Below are positions 17,513-26,535 of a stretch of DNA of 64,000 nt, one piece after another (the first letter of the stretch is position 1; every line of letters begins with the position of its first letter). The notes under the pieces were generated by a model. The model saw only the letters and a program-made list of their open reading frames with translations. It made no database searches and had not been told where the DNA came from. The stretch is from Natronomonas sp. CBA1123 (GTDB lineage: Archaea > Halobacteriota > Halobacteria > Halobacteriales > Haloarculaceae): positions 1 to 64,000 of the forward strand of contig NZ_WPCC01000007.1 of assembly GCF_009741925.1 (NCBI RefSeq), in the 5' to 3' direction. Both the position numbers and the translations under genes were made by a program.

Positions 17513-17728
17513 ATGGAATCGACGAAACCGCTGTCGTTCGCACTCGCCGCACTGGTCGCGCTGTTGGCCATCGGCGCGGTCGTAGAACTGCTCCGCTCGA
17601 CGTTCGCCAGTGAGTTCGCCATCGCCGCTATCGCCACGGTTGCACTCGTCGCCGTCGCCGTCATCGGGATGGTCGTCGTCGGTGCGCGGAACCGCCAATG
17701 GCTCAGCAACCCCGATTCTTACTGGTAG
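17513..17728 (+). CDS. Small two-helix membrane protein
   Basis: 71 residues from ATG 17513 (MESTKPLSFALAALVALL). Two hydrophobic segments, about residues 8-26 and 34-56, then a short polar tail (RNRQWLSNPDSYW). An AT-rich TTTTATAA element at about 17483-17490 lies 23-30 bases before the start, fitting a leaderless transcript. No family recognised. Confidence 0.62.
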   Translation: MESTKPLSFALAALVALLAIGAVVELLRSTFASEFAIAAIATVALVAVAVIGMVVVGARNRQWLSNPDSYW

Positions 17729-17791
17729 GCGTCTCTGGGCCAACGTTGGGTACGGCCGGTTGAGGCTGTCAAAAATATAGGTTCGTAATCG

Positions 17792-18337
17792 TTAGTGAGA
17801 ATCGCAGTCCTCGGGGTGGAACTGCTTTCGCGGATTCGTATGATGGAACACGCCGTCCGGGTTGTGGGTGTGTACCCAGGCGTGGAGCGTCCATAGAAGC
17901 GGCATCTCCCCAAGGTCGAGGATATCCCATTCGGGGTCGGCATGGTCGAACAGCCCCGATGGAGGGTCCGCCTCGTAAGAGCCTGCCTTCGGTACGATGT
18001 ATTCTACGGCCCCGAGAACGAGGTTACCGCCGTCGGTCTCGCCGTACACCATCCCCTCTGGTCGGAGCTTTTCCGGCCCCCCGTCACTTACGAGGTCGAA
18101 ATTCACGTAGTGATAACCCATCCCACAGACTGCCTGGTCTTCGCCTTCGTACCCGTCTGCTTCCGCGTTGACTGGGTTGTTGTACTCCGCCGTTGTCGAA
18201 CGTACCTCGGCCAGTTCCCGGCTTACCCCGCCTCTGTGTGCCGCGACCGCCCCGCTCAGAGCAACACTGCTAACAGCACCCGCGCCGATTGTTTTTAACA
18301 CTGTTCGCCGTTGAAACGGTCGATGTTCGGGGTCCAT
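17792..18337 (-). CDS. Tat-exported uncharacterised protein (GMGYHYVN family)
   Basis: 181 residues. Tat signal QRRTVLKTIGAGA with a signal-peptidase site near AVAA-H; no lipobox, so probably released. Mature features: CGMGYHYVNFDL, LGAVEYIVP, and near the C-terminus LHAWVHTHNPDGVFHHTNP, ending with a His-rich stretch and Cys. From memory this layout (GxHYVN ... VEYxVP ... LHxWxxxxNPxGxFxxxNP) recurs in uncharacterised secreted proteins of bacteria and archaea. The His residues could bind metal. Function unknown. Confidence 0.68.
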   Translation of the reverse strand: MDPEHRPFQRRTVLKTIGAGAVSSVALSGAVAAHRGGVSRELAEVRSTTAEYNNPVNAEADGYEGEDQAVCGMGYHYVNFDLVSDGGPEKLRPEGMVYGETDGGNLVLGAVEYIVPKAGSYEADPPSGLFDHADPEWDILDLGEMPLLWTLHAWVHTHNPDGVFHHTNPRKQFHPEDCDSH

Positions 18338-18574
18338 TGTTCCTCACGTTCCCTGCCTTCTCGGGCAGTGTGTTACACTCTATCACGCGAAATCTTAGTT
18401 AGTTCGTACTTATCCTCAGGAACCGAGAACTGCTGTTCACTCGGCCGATGCGGTAGAAATCGCTTCTTTGCGCTACGTTTTCCGGTCGCTACCGAACAGT
18501 AAGTGCTTCTCCAACGAGTACGGGATGGACCGCAATAGGCCAGTTCCGAATCGCTGGGGTGGGCTAAACTGAGA
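18338..18574. other. Intergenic region, no gene seen
   Basis: 237 bases between the 5' end of the Tat-exported protein gene and the 3' end of the FKBP gene, both on the minus strand. It is locally AT-richer than average. It holds a short CTGCC/GGCAG inverted repeat (about 18352-18367) close to the upstream gene start. No convincing coding frame or RNA was found. Confidence 0.4.
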
Positions 18575-19558
18575 TTACAGTTCGTCGGCGATTTCGTCGG
18601 CGTCGATGTCGGCCTCTTCGAGGGCCTCCTCGATGTCGACGTCGTCGGGGACGCCACCGCCGCCGCCCATACCGCCCATCATACCGCCCATGCCCATCCC
18701 CATGCCGCCGCCGTCGAGGATTTCCTGGATGAGGATGCGGTCGATGTCGGTGAGGTCGATGACCTGTTGTGCGATTTGCTGTTTCTGCATCATCCACTGC
18801 TGGTTCATCGAGAGCTGGGGCGTCGACTCGACGTAGAGGGTGCGCTTCTCGACGGTCTCGGTGACGGTCTCGGGTTCGGCATCCTCGTCGTCCTCTTCCG
18901 GCTCTTCGACGCGGGTCTCTTCGACCTCGTCGGTTTCGACCCACATCTCGAGGTCGAGGTCGAGGAACATACCGAGCAGGCCCTTGGCCTGTTCGAGGTC
19001 GCCGTCGACCTCTTCGAGGATTTCGTAGTCGTACTCGATGTCCTCGCCGGCCAGCGGGTGGTTGAAGTCGACGCGTGCGCGGCCGCCGATGATGGTCTCG
19101 AGAACGCCCTGCTCGCCGTCAATCTGGATACGAGCACCAGGATAGCGGTCGTCCTCGCCGATTTTGTCGGCCGAGACGGTGCGGACCTGCTCTTCGTCGT
19201 ACTCGCCGAAGGCGTCCTCGCCGGCGACGACGACGCTGCCCTCGTCGCCGACCTCCTTGCCCCGAATGTCGTCTTCGACCTGCGGGAAGAGGTGGCCCTC
19301 ACCGAGGACGATGACGCGCGGTTCGAAGGTGCCCTGGTCGCCGACACCCTCCTCTTCTGCGACTTCCTCGTCGGTCGTGTCGACGAGGTTGTCGTCTTCG
19401 ACGGTGCGGGCGGTGTAGGCCAGTCGGATGAAGTCGCCGTCCTGCAGCCCTTCGGCTTCCACTTCTTCCTGCTCCTCGGTCTCGGTGTCTGTTACTTCTT
19501 CCTCGGCCGCTTCGGCCTCGGTGTCGGTCTCCTCGACCTCATCGGGTTCGTCGCTCAT
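18575..19558 (-). CDS. FKBP-type peptidyl-prolyl cis-trans isomerase (SlyD-like) with Gly/Met-rich tail
   Basis: About 327 residues. A strongly acidic N-terminal extension (about 40 residues, almost all Glu/Asp/Thr) precedes the FKBP domain (GDFIRLAYTARTVED ... VLGEGHLFPQVEDDIRGKEVGD), the IF insert (TVSADKIGEDDRYPGAR), and FNHPLAGEDIEYDYEI. The C-terminal half has an acidic linker and a long tail with a Met/Gly-rich run near residues 282-303. It folds or chaperones proteins in the high-salt cytoplasm. The tail is unusual and resembles chaperonin-like GGM repeats. Divergent from cyaB, with promoters in the 93-base gap. Confidence 0.9.
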   Translation of the reverse strand: MSDEPDEVEETDTEAEAAEEEVTDTETEEQEEVEAEGLQDGDFIRLAYTARTVEDDNLVDTTDEEVAEEEGVGDQGTFEPRVIVLGEGHLFPQVEDDIRGKEVGDEGSVVVAGEDAFGEYDEEQVRTVSADKIGEDDRYPGARIQIDGEQGVLETIIGGRARVDFNHPLAGEDIEYDYEILEEVDGDLEQAKGLLGMFLDLDLEMWVETDEVEETRVEEPEEDDEDAEPETVTETVEKRTLYVESTPQLSMNQQWMMQKQQIAQQVIDLTDIDRILIQEILDGGGMGMGMGGMMGGMGGGGGVPDDVDIEEALEEADIDADEIADEL

Positions 19559-19651
19559 ACTCGCTACGTCAGCCGTCGCACCCTTAACAATCACGTTTCC
19601 CGTCCGCCCGGAGCCGAGGTGCTTTAGTCGACGCCGAGACACCCAAAGTCC

Positions 19652-20185
19652 ATGTACGAAGTCGAACTGAAGGTCCGAGCCGAGCACGCTCCCGTCCGCG
19701 AGCGACTCTCAGAGCTTGGCGCCGAGCCGCTTGGGACGGTCGAACAGGCCGACACCTACTACGACCACCCGGTTCGGGAGTTCGCCGAAACCGACGAGGC
19801 GTTCCGCATCCGCCGGGAGACACACGACGGGGAGACTGAGAGCCGGGTCACCTACAAGGGGCCGCTCGTCGAGACGGCCTCGAAGACCCGCGAGGAACTG
19901 GAGACCGGCGTCGCCGACGGCGAAACGATGGCCGAAATCGTCGAGTCGCTGGGGTTCGTCCCCGCTGCGACCGTCGAGAAGCGCCGCGAACGGTTCGCCT
20001 ACGGCGAGTACACCGTGACGCTCGATTCGGTCGTCGGACTCGACGAGTACGTCGAAGTCGAGACCGAAGCCGAAACCGTCGAACCGGCCCGAGAGGGTGC
20101 TGAGGAGCTGCTCTCGGAGTTGGGTCTCGACGCCGCAGACCAGATTCGAACGTCGTATCTCGGCCTGCTGCTCGACGACGAGTAA
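19652..20185 (+). CDS. cyaB: CYTH-domain protein / class IV adenylate cyclase (CyaB-like)
   Basis: 177 residues. The CYTH ExExK signature is at the N-terminus (MYEVELKVRAE), with further conserved basic/acidic strands: FRIRRETHDG, RVTYKGP, TLDSVVGLDEYVEVETE. The CYTH tunnel binds triphosphates with Mg2+; members are adenylate cyclases, thiamine triphosphatases or inorganic triphosphatases. In archaea cAMP production is uncertain, so triphosphatase activity is equally likely. Followed 72 bases later by methionine adenosyltransferase, which releases triphosphate; a link is only speculative. Confidence 0.85.
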   Translation: MYEVELKVRAEHAPVRERLSELGAEPLGTVEQADTYYDHPVREFAETDEAFRIRRETHDGETESRVTYKGPLVETASKTREELETGVADGETMAEIVESLGFVPAATVEKRRERFAYGEYTVTLDSVVGLDEYVEVETEAETVEPAREGAEELLSELGLDAADQIRTSYLGLLLDDE

Positions 20186-20225
20186 TGCTCCGCGGTAATC
20201 TATCAACCGCGTTTGGTTTCCGTAA

Positions 20226-20233
20226 GTTATAGA
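20226..20233 (+). promoter_or_regulatory. Probable TATA box of the methionine adenosyltransferase gene
   Basis: GTTATAGA about 28 bases before the ATG at 20258, the spacing expected for an archaeal promoter with a leaderless or near-leaderless transcript. Confidence 0.5.
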
Positions 20234-20257
20234 ACCGCCCGAGAGCTACTGCGGGTA

Positions 20258-21463
20258 ATGAGCGAGCGAAACATCCGCGTCGAGCCGGTCGTCGGCCGCG
20301 CGGTCGAGGACCAAGAGGTCGAAATCGTCGAGCGAAAGGGGTTGGGACATCCCGACTCCATCTGTGACGGCATCGCAGAACACGTCTCACAGGCGCTTGC
20401 GTCGGCGTACATCGACCGCGTCGGAAAAGTCCTCCACTACAACACCGACGAGACGCAACTGGTCGCCGGCACCTCCGCGCCCGCCTTCGAGGGCGGTGAA
20501 GTCATCGAACCCATCTATCTCCTCATCACCGGCCGTGCAACGAAAGAGTATCAAGGGACGCGAATCCCGACCGAGACGATTGCGCTCCGTGCTGCTCGTG
20601 AGTACTTCGAGAAGCACTTCCCGCTGGTCGATTTCGGAACGGAAATCATCGTCGACGTGAAGTTGGGCGAGGGCTCCGGGGACCTCCAGGAAGTGTTCGG
20701 TGAGGAGGGCCAACAGGTACCGATGGCCAACGACACCTCCTTCGGTGTCGGCCATGCACCGCTGACCGAGACCGAGAACATCGTTCTCGAGGCTGAGCGG
20801 CAACTCAACGGCAGGTACAGCGTCGACAATCCCGAAGTCGGCACGGACATCAAGGTGATGGGCAAACGCGAGGGCGACGAAATCGACGTGACCGTCGCCG
20901 CCGCGATGGTCGACCAATACATCGAAGGATTGGACGACTACGACGACGCCGTCGGTGGCATCCGCGAGTTCGTCACCGACCTCGCCGAGGAGTACACCGA
21001 CCGCGAGGTGAACGTCCACGTCAACACTGCCGACGACTACGAGGAAGGCTCCATCTACCTGACGACGACGGGCACCTCCGCCGAACAGGGCGACGATGGC
21101 TCCGTCGGCCGCGGCAACCGCGCCAACGGCCTCATCACGCCCAATCGGTCGATGTCGATGGAGGCCACCTCCGGAAAGAACCCCGTCAACCACATCGGGA
21201 AGATTTACAACCTGCTCTCGACGGACATCGCGGAATCGGTCGTCGAGGAGGTCTCCGGCATCCGCGAGATTCGTATCCGTCTGCTCAGTCAAATCGGCCA
21301 GCCCATCGACAAACCCCACGTCGCCGACGCGAGCCTCGTCACCGAAGACGGAGTCGAGGTCGGCGACATCGAAGACGAGGTCGAAGCCATCATCGACCGC
21401 GAGTTGGCGAACGTCACCTCGATTACGAAACGCGTCATCGACGGGGAACTGACGACCTTCTGA
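20258..21463 (+). CDS. mat: Archaeal-type methionine adenosyltransferase (S-adenosylmethionine synthetase)
   Basis: 401 residues, the archaeal family that is only remotely similar to bacterial MetK. Makes SAM from methionine and ATP. The N-terminal [18 protein letters not shown] is highly conserved in archaeal MATs, followed by [13 protein letters not shown] and, near residues 310-315, [16 protein letters not shown] 20258 chosen: it lies 28 bases after a TATA element and starts the conserved [10 protein letters not shown]. Cytoplasmic, single gene, supplies the methyltransferases including the one at 1970. Confidence 0.96.
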   Translation: MSERNIRVEPVVGRAVEDQEVEIVERKGLGHPDSICDGIAEHVSQALASAYIDRVGKVLHYNTDETQLVAGTSAPAFEGGEVIEPIYLLITGRATKEYQGTRIPTETIALRAAREYFEKHFPLVDFGTEIIVDVKLGEGSGDLQEVFGEEGQQVPMANDTSFGVGHAPLTETENIVLEAERQLNGRYSVDNPEVGTDIKVMGKREGDEIDVTVAAAMVDQYIEGLDDYDDAVGGIREFVTDLAEEYTDREVNVHVNTADDYEEGSIYLTTTGTSAEQGDDGSVGRGNRANGLITPNRSMSMEATSGKNPVNHIGKIYNLLSTDIAESVVEEVSGIREIRIRLLSQIGQPIDKPHVADASLVTEDGVEVGDIEDEVEAIIDRELANVTSITKRVIDGELTTF

Positions 21464-21503
21464 GCACAGAAGAATTGTATAGGTCCTCTCGTTAGTTCGT
21501 GGC

Positions 21504-22052
21504 GTGAACCTGCTGCCCTGGCTGCTCGATTGGCCGCCCTCCCCGGCGACTATCGCCGTCTTCGTCGTCCTGACGACGCTGAGCGTCGGCACGCTCGTGG
21601 TGTTCGGTGGTGCCGTCGACGACGGAACGGACGAGAACGTCACCGTCGAGGAAGTCGACCTCACGGTGGCGTTGAACGAAGAGCTGTCGTTCCCCGACGG
21701 CGAAAACGGGACCGTACAGACGTGCATGGCGAGCGGAACGCCGGGCGACTCCATCAGCGTTCTCGGCGACGTGGTCGTCGAGATACCGCCCGACTCCGGC
21801 CGTGGATACGCCGCCGAGCGCTCGGCGACAGTCGAGGTGAGCCTCGCCCACACCGACGAGACGACGACAGCGACGGTCGAGGGACCGGGCCGAGAGACGA
21901 TGGACGTGTTCTGGATTCTCGAGGACGACGAGACGCTCTCGGTCGGTGACACCGAGACGGTTCAGGTTCGCGTCCGAATCGATGGCTCACGGGTCACACG
22001 CGCCACTCGAAACGTGACTGTCCAAGAGGGGTCGCGGTCCTACGACTGCTGA
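21504..22052 (+). CDS. Membrane-anchored extracellular protein, unknown
   Basis: 182 residues from GTG 21504. One N-terminal hydrophobic segment (about residues 14-36) anchors an outward beta-rich, acidic domain with Thr/Val-rich strands. It holds two Cys (VQTCMASG and the C-terminal YDC), which could form a disulfide. No lipobox and no family recognised. Lies 40 bases after the methionine adenosyltransferase gene; co-transcription is possible. Confidence 0.62.
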   Translation: MNLLPWLLDWPPSPATIAVFVVLTTLSVGTLVVFGGAVDDGTDENVTVEEVDLTVALNEELSFPDGENGTVQTCMASGTPGDSISVLGDVVVEIPPDSGRGYAAERSATVEVSLAHTDETTTATVEGPGRETMDVFWILEDDETLSVGDTETVQVRVRIDGSRVTRATRNVTVQEGSRSYDC

Positions 22053-22116
22053 CCGCCTCCGAACCGGCCAAGCGTCGGTCCGAAACCGCTTTTTGATGCC
22101 TCCCGAATGAAAACCC

Positions 22117-22569
22117 ATGACGCGGGTGTGTCTGGTCGGCAGCGAGGACGTGGAGTTGCGCTACGAACTCGTCAGCCGCGAGACTGCCCGCAACGCACTC
22201 GCGACCTACGACCTTCGGGAGCCGTATCGAAACACCGTCGCCTTGGAGACCGTCTCTCTCGGTGCGGCCGTCGCCCTGTTGAACGACCTCAACTGGTATC
22301 TCGTCCGTTTCGCCGACGAATCGCTGGTCCTCGAACCCTCGGTCAGCGACGAAGAGTGGCTCTCCCGCGACCTTGCGGCGGCCATCCGGGACAACGACGT
22401 TGCGGCCGATGAATCCGAACGCTTCCTGAAGGTGTTCGGCGTCAGCGACGGCGAGTTACTCGAACCGATGTTCGTCACCCGAACCGGCCACGAACTGCCG
22501 GAGTACGACCTCCACGAGGTCGACGACACGCTCGTCGTTCGCGTCACCGAAGACGAGTTCGGCGCGTAG
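22117..22569 (+). CDS. Conserved haloarchaeal hypothetical protein (DUF5804-like)
   Basis: 150 residues, soluble and acidic (MTRVCLVGSEDVELRYELV; YDLREPYRNTVALETVSLGAAVALLNDLNWYLVRF). I associate this sequence with a family restricted to haloarchaea, DUF5804, but cannot confirm the number. No catalytic motif. AT-rich TTTTTGATG at 22091-22099 may be the promoter. Function unknown. Confidence 0.65.
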   Translation: MTRVCLVGSEDVELRYELVSRETARNALATYDLREPYRNTVALETVSLGAAVALLNDLNWYLVRFADESLVLEPSVSDEEWLSRDLAAAIRDNDVAADESERFLKVFGVSDGELLEPMFVTRTGHELPEYDLHEVDDTLVVRVTEDEFGA

Positions 22570-22605
22570 CCGACGGTATTTCACGCCGGCCCCCAACGGG
22601 ACGGT

Positions 22606-23469
22606 ATGAGCGAACTCGACGCGACGACGCGAGATATCTCCGTGGACGGAACGGACGTTCGCGTGTACGTGGCCGGCCCCGACGAGGGACGCCCGATACT
22701 GTTGCTGCACGGCGGCGGGATGGACGCCACCGGCGTCTCTTGGAAAAAAGCGTTCCCGGCGCTTTCGGAGACCCACCGCGTCTACGCGCTCGACTGGCCC
22801 GGGTACGGCGACAGCGACCCGGTCCCAGAGACGAAAACCCCACACGTCGACTACTACGTCGACGTACTGGGTGCCGTCCTCTCGGAACTCGAGCTCCTCG
22901 AGGTGACGCTCGTCGGCATCTCGAAAGGGGGCGGCATCGCCCTCGGCTACACGCTCGACCGACCGGCACGGGTCTCTCGGCTCTGCCTCGTCGACAGCTA
23001 CGGCCTCGGTGGCGAGGTTCCGGGCGGTAAACTCGGTGCGGCCTACGTCAAGGCGCCGAAGCTACTGGAGGCGACGTGGTGGGCGATGAAGCGAAGCCGC
23101 CGCGTGACGAGAGCCTCCATCGAGAACCTCGTGAATCCGGCGAACCTCGACGAGGAGTTCGTCGACGACGCGGTTCGAGAGGTTCAACGACCGAATGCCG
23201 GCGACGCCTACCGACGCTTCCAGCGTGCGGAGGTCGGCTGGCGTGGCCTCCGGACGAACTACGCCGACCGGATGTCCGAATTGCCGGTCCCGACGCTTTT
23301 CGTCCACGGCGAGGACGACGACCTCATTCCCCTCGAACAGTCGAAGGCGGCGGCCGATGCCGCGCCCGTCGCTGACCTGTTCACGCTCGCCGACTGCGGC
23401 CACTGGCCGCCGCGGGAACACCCCGAGGCGTTCGTCGCACGACTGGACGCGTGGCTTCAGCGGGGCTAA
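22606..23469 (+). CDS. Alpha/beta hydrolase
   Basis: 287 residues. The oxyanion region is LLLHGGGMDATG, the nucleophile elbow GISKGGG gives Ser106, and the catalytic His is in DCGHWPP (His266); the acid is in the GEDDDLIPL segment. Lys next to the nucleophile is unusual but seen in some members. Cytoplasmic, substrate unknown (esters, lactones or haloalkanes are family options). Starts 36 bases after the preceding gene on the same strand; convergent overlap with cysteine synthase by 4 bases. Confidence 0.85.
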   Translation: MSELDATTRDISVDGTDVRVYVAGPDEGRPILLLHGGGMDATGVSWKKAFPALSETHRVYALDWPGYGDSDPVPETKTPHVDYYVDVLGAVLSELELLEVTLVGISKGGGIALGYTLDRPARVSRLCLVDSYGLGGEVPGGKLGAAYVKAPKLLEATWWAMKRSRRVTRASIENLVNPANLDEEFVDDAVREVQRPNAGDAYRRFQRAEVGWRGLRTNYADRMSELPVPTLFVHGEDDDLIPLEQSKAAADAAPVADLFTLADCGHWPPREHPEAFVARLDAWLQRG

Positions 23470-24446
23470 TCGAACATTCCGGTCGACATGTAGCGCTCCC
23501 CGGAGTCCCAGAAGACGGTGACGACGAGCGGGCAGTCGTCGGGAATCGGTTCGGGGTCGGTAGGGTCGTCTTCGAGGATGCCGACCTCGTTGTCCGGGCC
23601 GGGACAGGACTCGACGCCGCGGTCTTCGGCCAATCGCTCGGCGACCCGCTTTGCAGCCAACAGGCTCCCGCCCGACGATTGCCCGACGAGAATGCCCTCT
23701 TCGCGGGCGAGGCGGCGACACTCGGCTTCGGCCGATTCGATGTCGACCGTCTCGACGCTGTCGAGGAGGTCACGGTCGAGGTTCGGACTGACGAAGCCGG
23801 GACCCATCCCCTGGAAGTCGTCGTCGCCCGGTTCGCCGCCCGAGAGGACGGCGTTGTCATCGGGTTCGACGCCGACGACCTCCATCTCGGGGAACGCCTC
23901 CTTGAGTCGGCGGGCGGTGCCCGTGATGGTGCCGCCGGTACCGATGCCGGCGACGAGGGCGTCGACGGTTCGATCGCCGACCTGTTCGATGATTTCGGCG
24001 CCCGTCGTCCGGTAGTGGGACTCCGGGTTGGCGGGGTTCTCGAACTGTCGAACCTGAACCATCCCTTCGGCTTCGAGTTCGTCGGCGCGGTCCTTGGCTT
24101 CGGAGATGGTCCCGTCGACCAGCTCCAAATCGGCGCCGTAGGCGTTCATGATGGCGCGGCGCTCCGGGGACTTCGAGGCGGGCATCACGACCGTGATGTC
24201 GTAGCCCTTCGCCGCGGCGACCATCGAGAGCCCGATACCCGTGTTGCCCGAGGTCGGTTCGACGATGCGGTCACCCGGAGTCAACTCACCGGCGGCTTCG
24301 GCGGCTTCGACCATCGCCAGCGCCGGGCGGTCCTTCGCGGAGCCACCGGGATTCTTCGATTCGATTTTCGCCGCGATGACCGACCCCGGCGGCGACTCGA
24401 CCTGCACCAGCGGCGACCCGACCGTACCGAGAATGCCCCGTTTCAT
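23466..24446 (-). CDS. cysK: Cysteine synthase (O-acetyl/O-phosphoserine sulfhydrylase family)
   Basis: About 326 residues, fold type II PLP enzyme. PLP lysine in NPGGSAKDR (Lys38), cofactor phosphate loop GTGGTITG, and substrate loop PTSGNTGIGLSM. The usual CysK motif is SVKDR; here it is SAKDR. A C-terminal stretch (about residues 285-326, DDPTDPEPIPDD ... FWDSGERYMSTGMFD) matches haloarchaeal cysteine synthases. ATG 24446 chosen because the conserved MKRGILGTVGSPLV begins there; longer in-frame extensions are rejected. Confidence 0.9.
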   Translation of the reverse strand: MKRGILGTVGSPLVQVESPPGSVIAAKIESKNPGGSAKDRPALAMVEAAEAAGELTPGDRIVEPTSGNTGIGLSMVAAAKGYDITVVMPASKSPERRAIMNAYGADLELVDGTISEAKDRADELEAEGMVQVRQFENPANPESHYRTTGAEIIEQVGDRTVDALVAGIGTGGTITGTARRLKEAFPEMEVVGVEPDDNAVLSGGEPGDDDFQGMGPGFVSPNLDRDLLDSVETVDIESAEAECRRLAREEGILVGQSSGGSLLAAKRVAERLAEDRGVESCPGPDNEVGILEDDPTDPEPIPDDCPLVVTVFWDSGERYMSTGMFD

Positions 24447-24556
24447 AGCCGGCGATTGACCGTCGCGGTATAAAACCTCCCTGAACGCGGGAGGGACTGC
24501 CGTCGACGGCGACAGCACAAGAGCTATCGGCCGCCGGGTGAATCCCCCAGCAACGA

Positions 24557-26032
24557 ATGGCGTCGGGGCTACCGGTTCCGCGAACGCTCGGAGCGGTTCG
24601 GCCGGCGCTGGAGCGTCGACTCGGCATCGACGCCCGCGGCCTCGCGGCGTTTCGAATCGCGCTGGGGTGTCTCCTCGGCTACGATTTACTGCTCCGAGCT
24701 GGCGATTTGCGGGCGTTCTACACCGACTCGGGCGTCCTCCCGCGGACGACCAACGCGGCGCTGTATCCGACGCTCTCGGAACTGTCACTGCACGGTCTCT
24801 CGGGGGAGCTGTGGGTACAGGCTGCCCTGTTCGCCGTCGCCGGTGTCTTCGCAGTCCTGCTCGTAGTCGGCTACCGAACGCGGTTCGTTGCGACCGTCTC
24901 GTGGCTACTCCTGGCGTCGCTACAACTGCGGAACTACCTCGTCCTCAACGGCGGCGACACCGTTCTGTTGGTCGCGCTGTTCGTCGGCCTGTTTCTCCCC
25001 CTCGGCGAGCGGTGGTCGCTGGACGCCCTCGGCCGCAGGTCGGGAACCACTCGGCAGTTCGTCGTCGGCTTCGGGACCGCCGCACTGCTCTCACAGGTCC
25101 TGTTGATTTACACGACGAACGCGATTTTCAAGCTCCGGGGGTCGCTGTGGATGGAGGGGACGGCCGTTCGGTACGTCTTCGCCCTGGACCGCTTTACCGT
25201 TCGACTCGGCGATTTCTTCGCCGGTATCGAGCCGTTGCTCGTCGCGGTCAACTGGGCGTGGTTCGGCCTACTCGTCGCCGCGCCGCTGCTCGTCGTTTTG
25301 GTCGGCCGCGCTCGGACGGCGCTCACCGCTGCGTTCCTCGCGGCCCACGTCGGAATGTTCCTCACGATGGAGTTGGGGCTGTTCCCACACGTCATGGTGG
25401 CCTGCCTGCTCGTGTTCCTGCCACCGGCTGTCTGGGACCGCATCGAGCGACTGCTCTCGGGTGCGGTGAGGCAACTGGAGGGGCGACTGACGACCGCGGA
25501 AGGTCACCCGAGGATTCCCTTCGGACCGTCGCTCCCGGTGTCGGTTCGACGCTTTGGCCATCGCATCGCCCCCGCTGCGACGGCGACGATACTCGTCGTC
25601 GGACTGCTGTGGCAAGCCGCGGCGGTCGGCTACCTCTCGGTACCGAACGACTCCCCGGTCGACCCCGAAGACCACAGTTGGAAGCTGTTCGCGCCGGACC
25701 CGCCGACGACCGACGGGTGGTTCGTCGCCGACGCCGACCTCGAATCGGGCGAGACGGTCGACGCCTACCCCCACGCCGACACCGGATTGGACCGGCCGCC
25801 GGACGTGGCCGCGACGTACCCCAACACCAGATGGCGAAAGTACCTCTCGGAGGTCCGCGGCGGCGGCGAGACGGAACGCCGGGCGTTCGCCGCCTATCTC
25901 TGTCGAAGCACGGATGGCCCAGTCGAATCAGTTACCGTCGGCTTCGTCCGCGAGGAGGTTCGACTCGACGGCCCCAACCCGACCGAGTACGTCCACTTGG
26001 GGACCTACGACTGTCCCGCTGTCGGCCGGTGA
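24557..26032 (+). CDS. HTTM-domain membrane protein (vitamin K-dependent carboxylase-like)
   Basis: 491 residues. About ten membrane segments in the first 300 residues, beginning with RGLAAFRIALGCLLGYDLL and LRAFYTDSGVLPR, the pattern of the HTTM family (horizontally transferred transmembrane, related to gamma-carboxylases). A soluble C-terminal domain (after about residue 340) begins past a last helix and includes WKLFAPDPP. Bacterial HTTM proteins are poorly characterised; carboxylase activity should not be assumed. The next gene encodes a thioredoxin, and convergently lies a large DUF255 protein. Confidence 0.78.
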   Translation: MASGLPVPRTLGAVRPALERRLGIDARGLAAFRIALGCLLGYDLLLRAGDLRAFYTDSGVLPRTTNAALYPTLSELSLHGLSGELWVQAALFAVAGVFAVLLVVGYRTRFVATVSWLLLASLQLRNYLVLNGGDTVLLVALFVGLFLPLGERWSLDALGRRSGTTRQFVVGFGTAALLSQVLLIYTTNAIFKLRGSLWMEGTAVRYVFALDRFTVRLGDFFAGIEPLLVAVNWAWFGLLVAAPLLVVLVGRARTALTAAFLAAHVGMFLTMELGLFPHVMVACLLVFLPPAVWDRIERLLSGAVRQLEGRLTTAEGHPRIPFGPSLPVSVRRFGHRIAPAATATILVVGLLWQAAAVGYLSVPNDSPVDPEDHSWKLFAPDPPTTDGWFVADADLESGETVDAYPHADTGLDRPPDVAATYPNTRWRKYLSEVRGGGETERRAFAAYLCRSTDGPVESVTVGFVREEVRLDGPNPTEYVHLGTYDCPAVGR

Positions 26033-26145
26033 CGACGGTTTGAAGCGGAGTTTCGAGGGGTGTCGAAGAGGAGTGATTCGACGGCGCTGACGCCGGCAGG
26101 ACCGGGGAGCGCGTCCCTTAAGAAGCGTGCGACGAATCGATAGAT

Positions 26146-26517
26146 ATGGAACTGGAAACGATGCGGCCGAACCCGGTGTGGGACGCCGACTCCTACGACG
26201 ATGCGGTCGCGACCTTCGAGGCACTAGCCGACGACATCGTGGTGAAGGTGTGGGGCGGCGACTGGTGTAAGGACTGCCGCTCGCAACTGCCCGATTTCGG
26301 CGCGGCACTCGAGGCCGCCGGCGTCGAGAACGTCGAACACTACCCCGTCGAGAAGGAAGACGACGGGAGCAAAACCGGCCCGGAGGTCGAGGAGTACGGC
26401 ATCGAGTTGATTCCGACCGTCGTCGTGGAAGACGTCGGGACGGGAGAAGAGCTCGCCCGTTTCGTCGAAGACGAGGACGTGCCGATTGCCGTCTATCTCG
26501 CAGAGCAGTTGGCATAA
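26146..26517 (+). CDS. Thioredoxin family protein (WCKDC)
   Basis: 123 residues. The redox motif is WGGDWCKDC (Cys41, Cys44), with the later cis-proline segment LIPTVVV. The CKDC dipeptide pair is unusual compared with CGPC and suggests a specialised reductant or oxidant. No signal peptide, so cytoplasmic. Promoter-like CCTTAAGAAG about 30 bases before ATG 26146. Convergent to the DUF255 thioredoxin-domain gene (18 bases apart). Confidence 0.88.
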   Translation: MELETMRPNPVWDADSYDDAVATFEALADDIVVKVWGGDWCKDCRSQLPDFGAALEAAGVENVEHYPVEKEDDGSKTGPEVEEYGIELIPTVVVEDVGTGEELARFVEDEDVPIAVYLAEQLA

Positions 26518-26535
26518 CCGCGGTCGATTGTTCCG

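Noticed and set aside
20387-21952. Long minus-strand open frame opposite the methionine adenosyltransferase gene
   Set aside because: A shadow of codon bias in GC-rich DNA; no domain, while the plus strand has a fully conserved enzyme.
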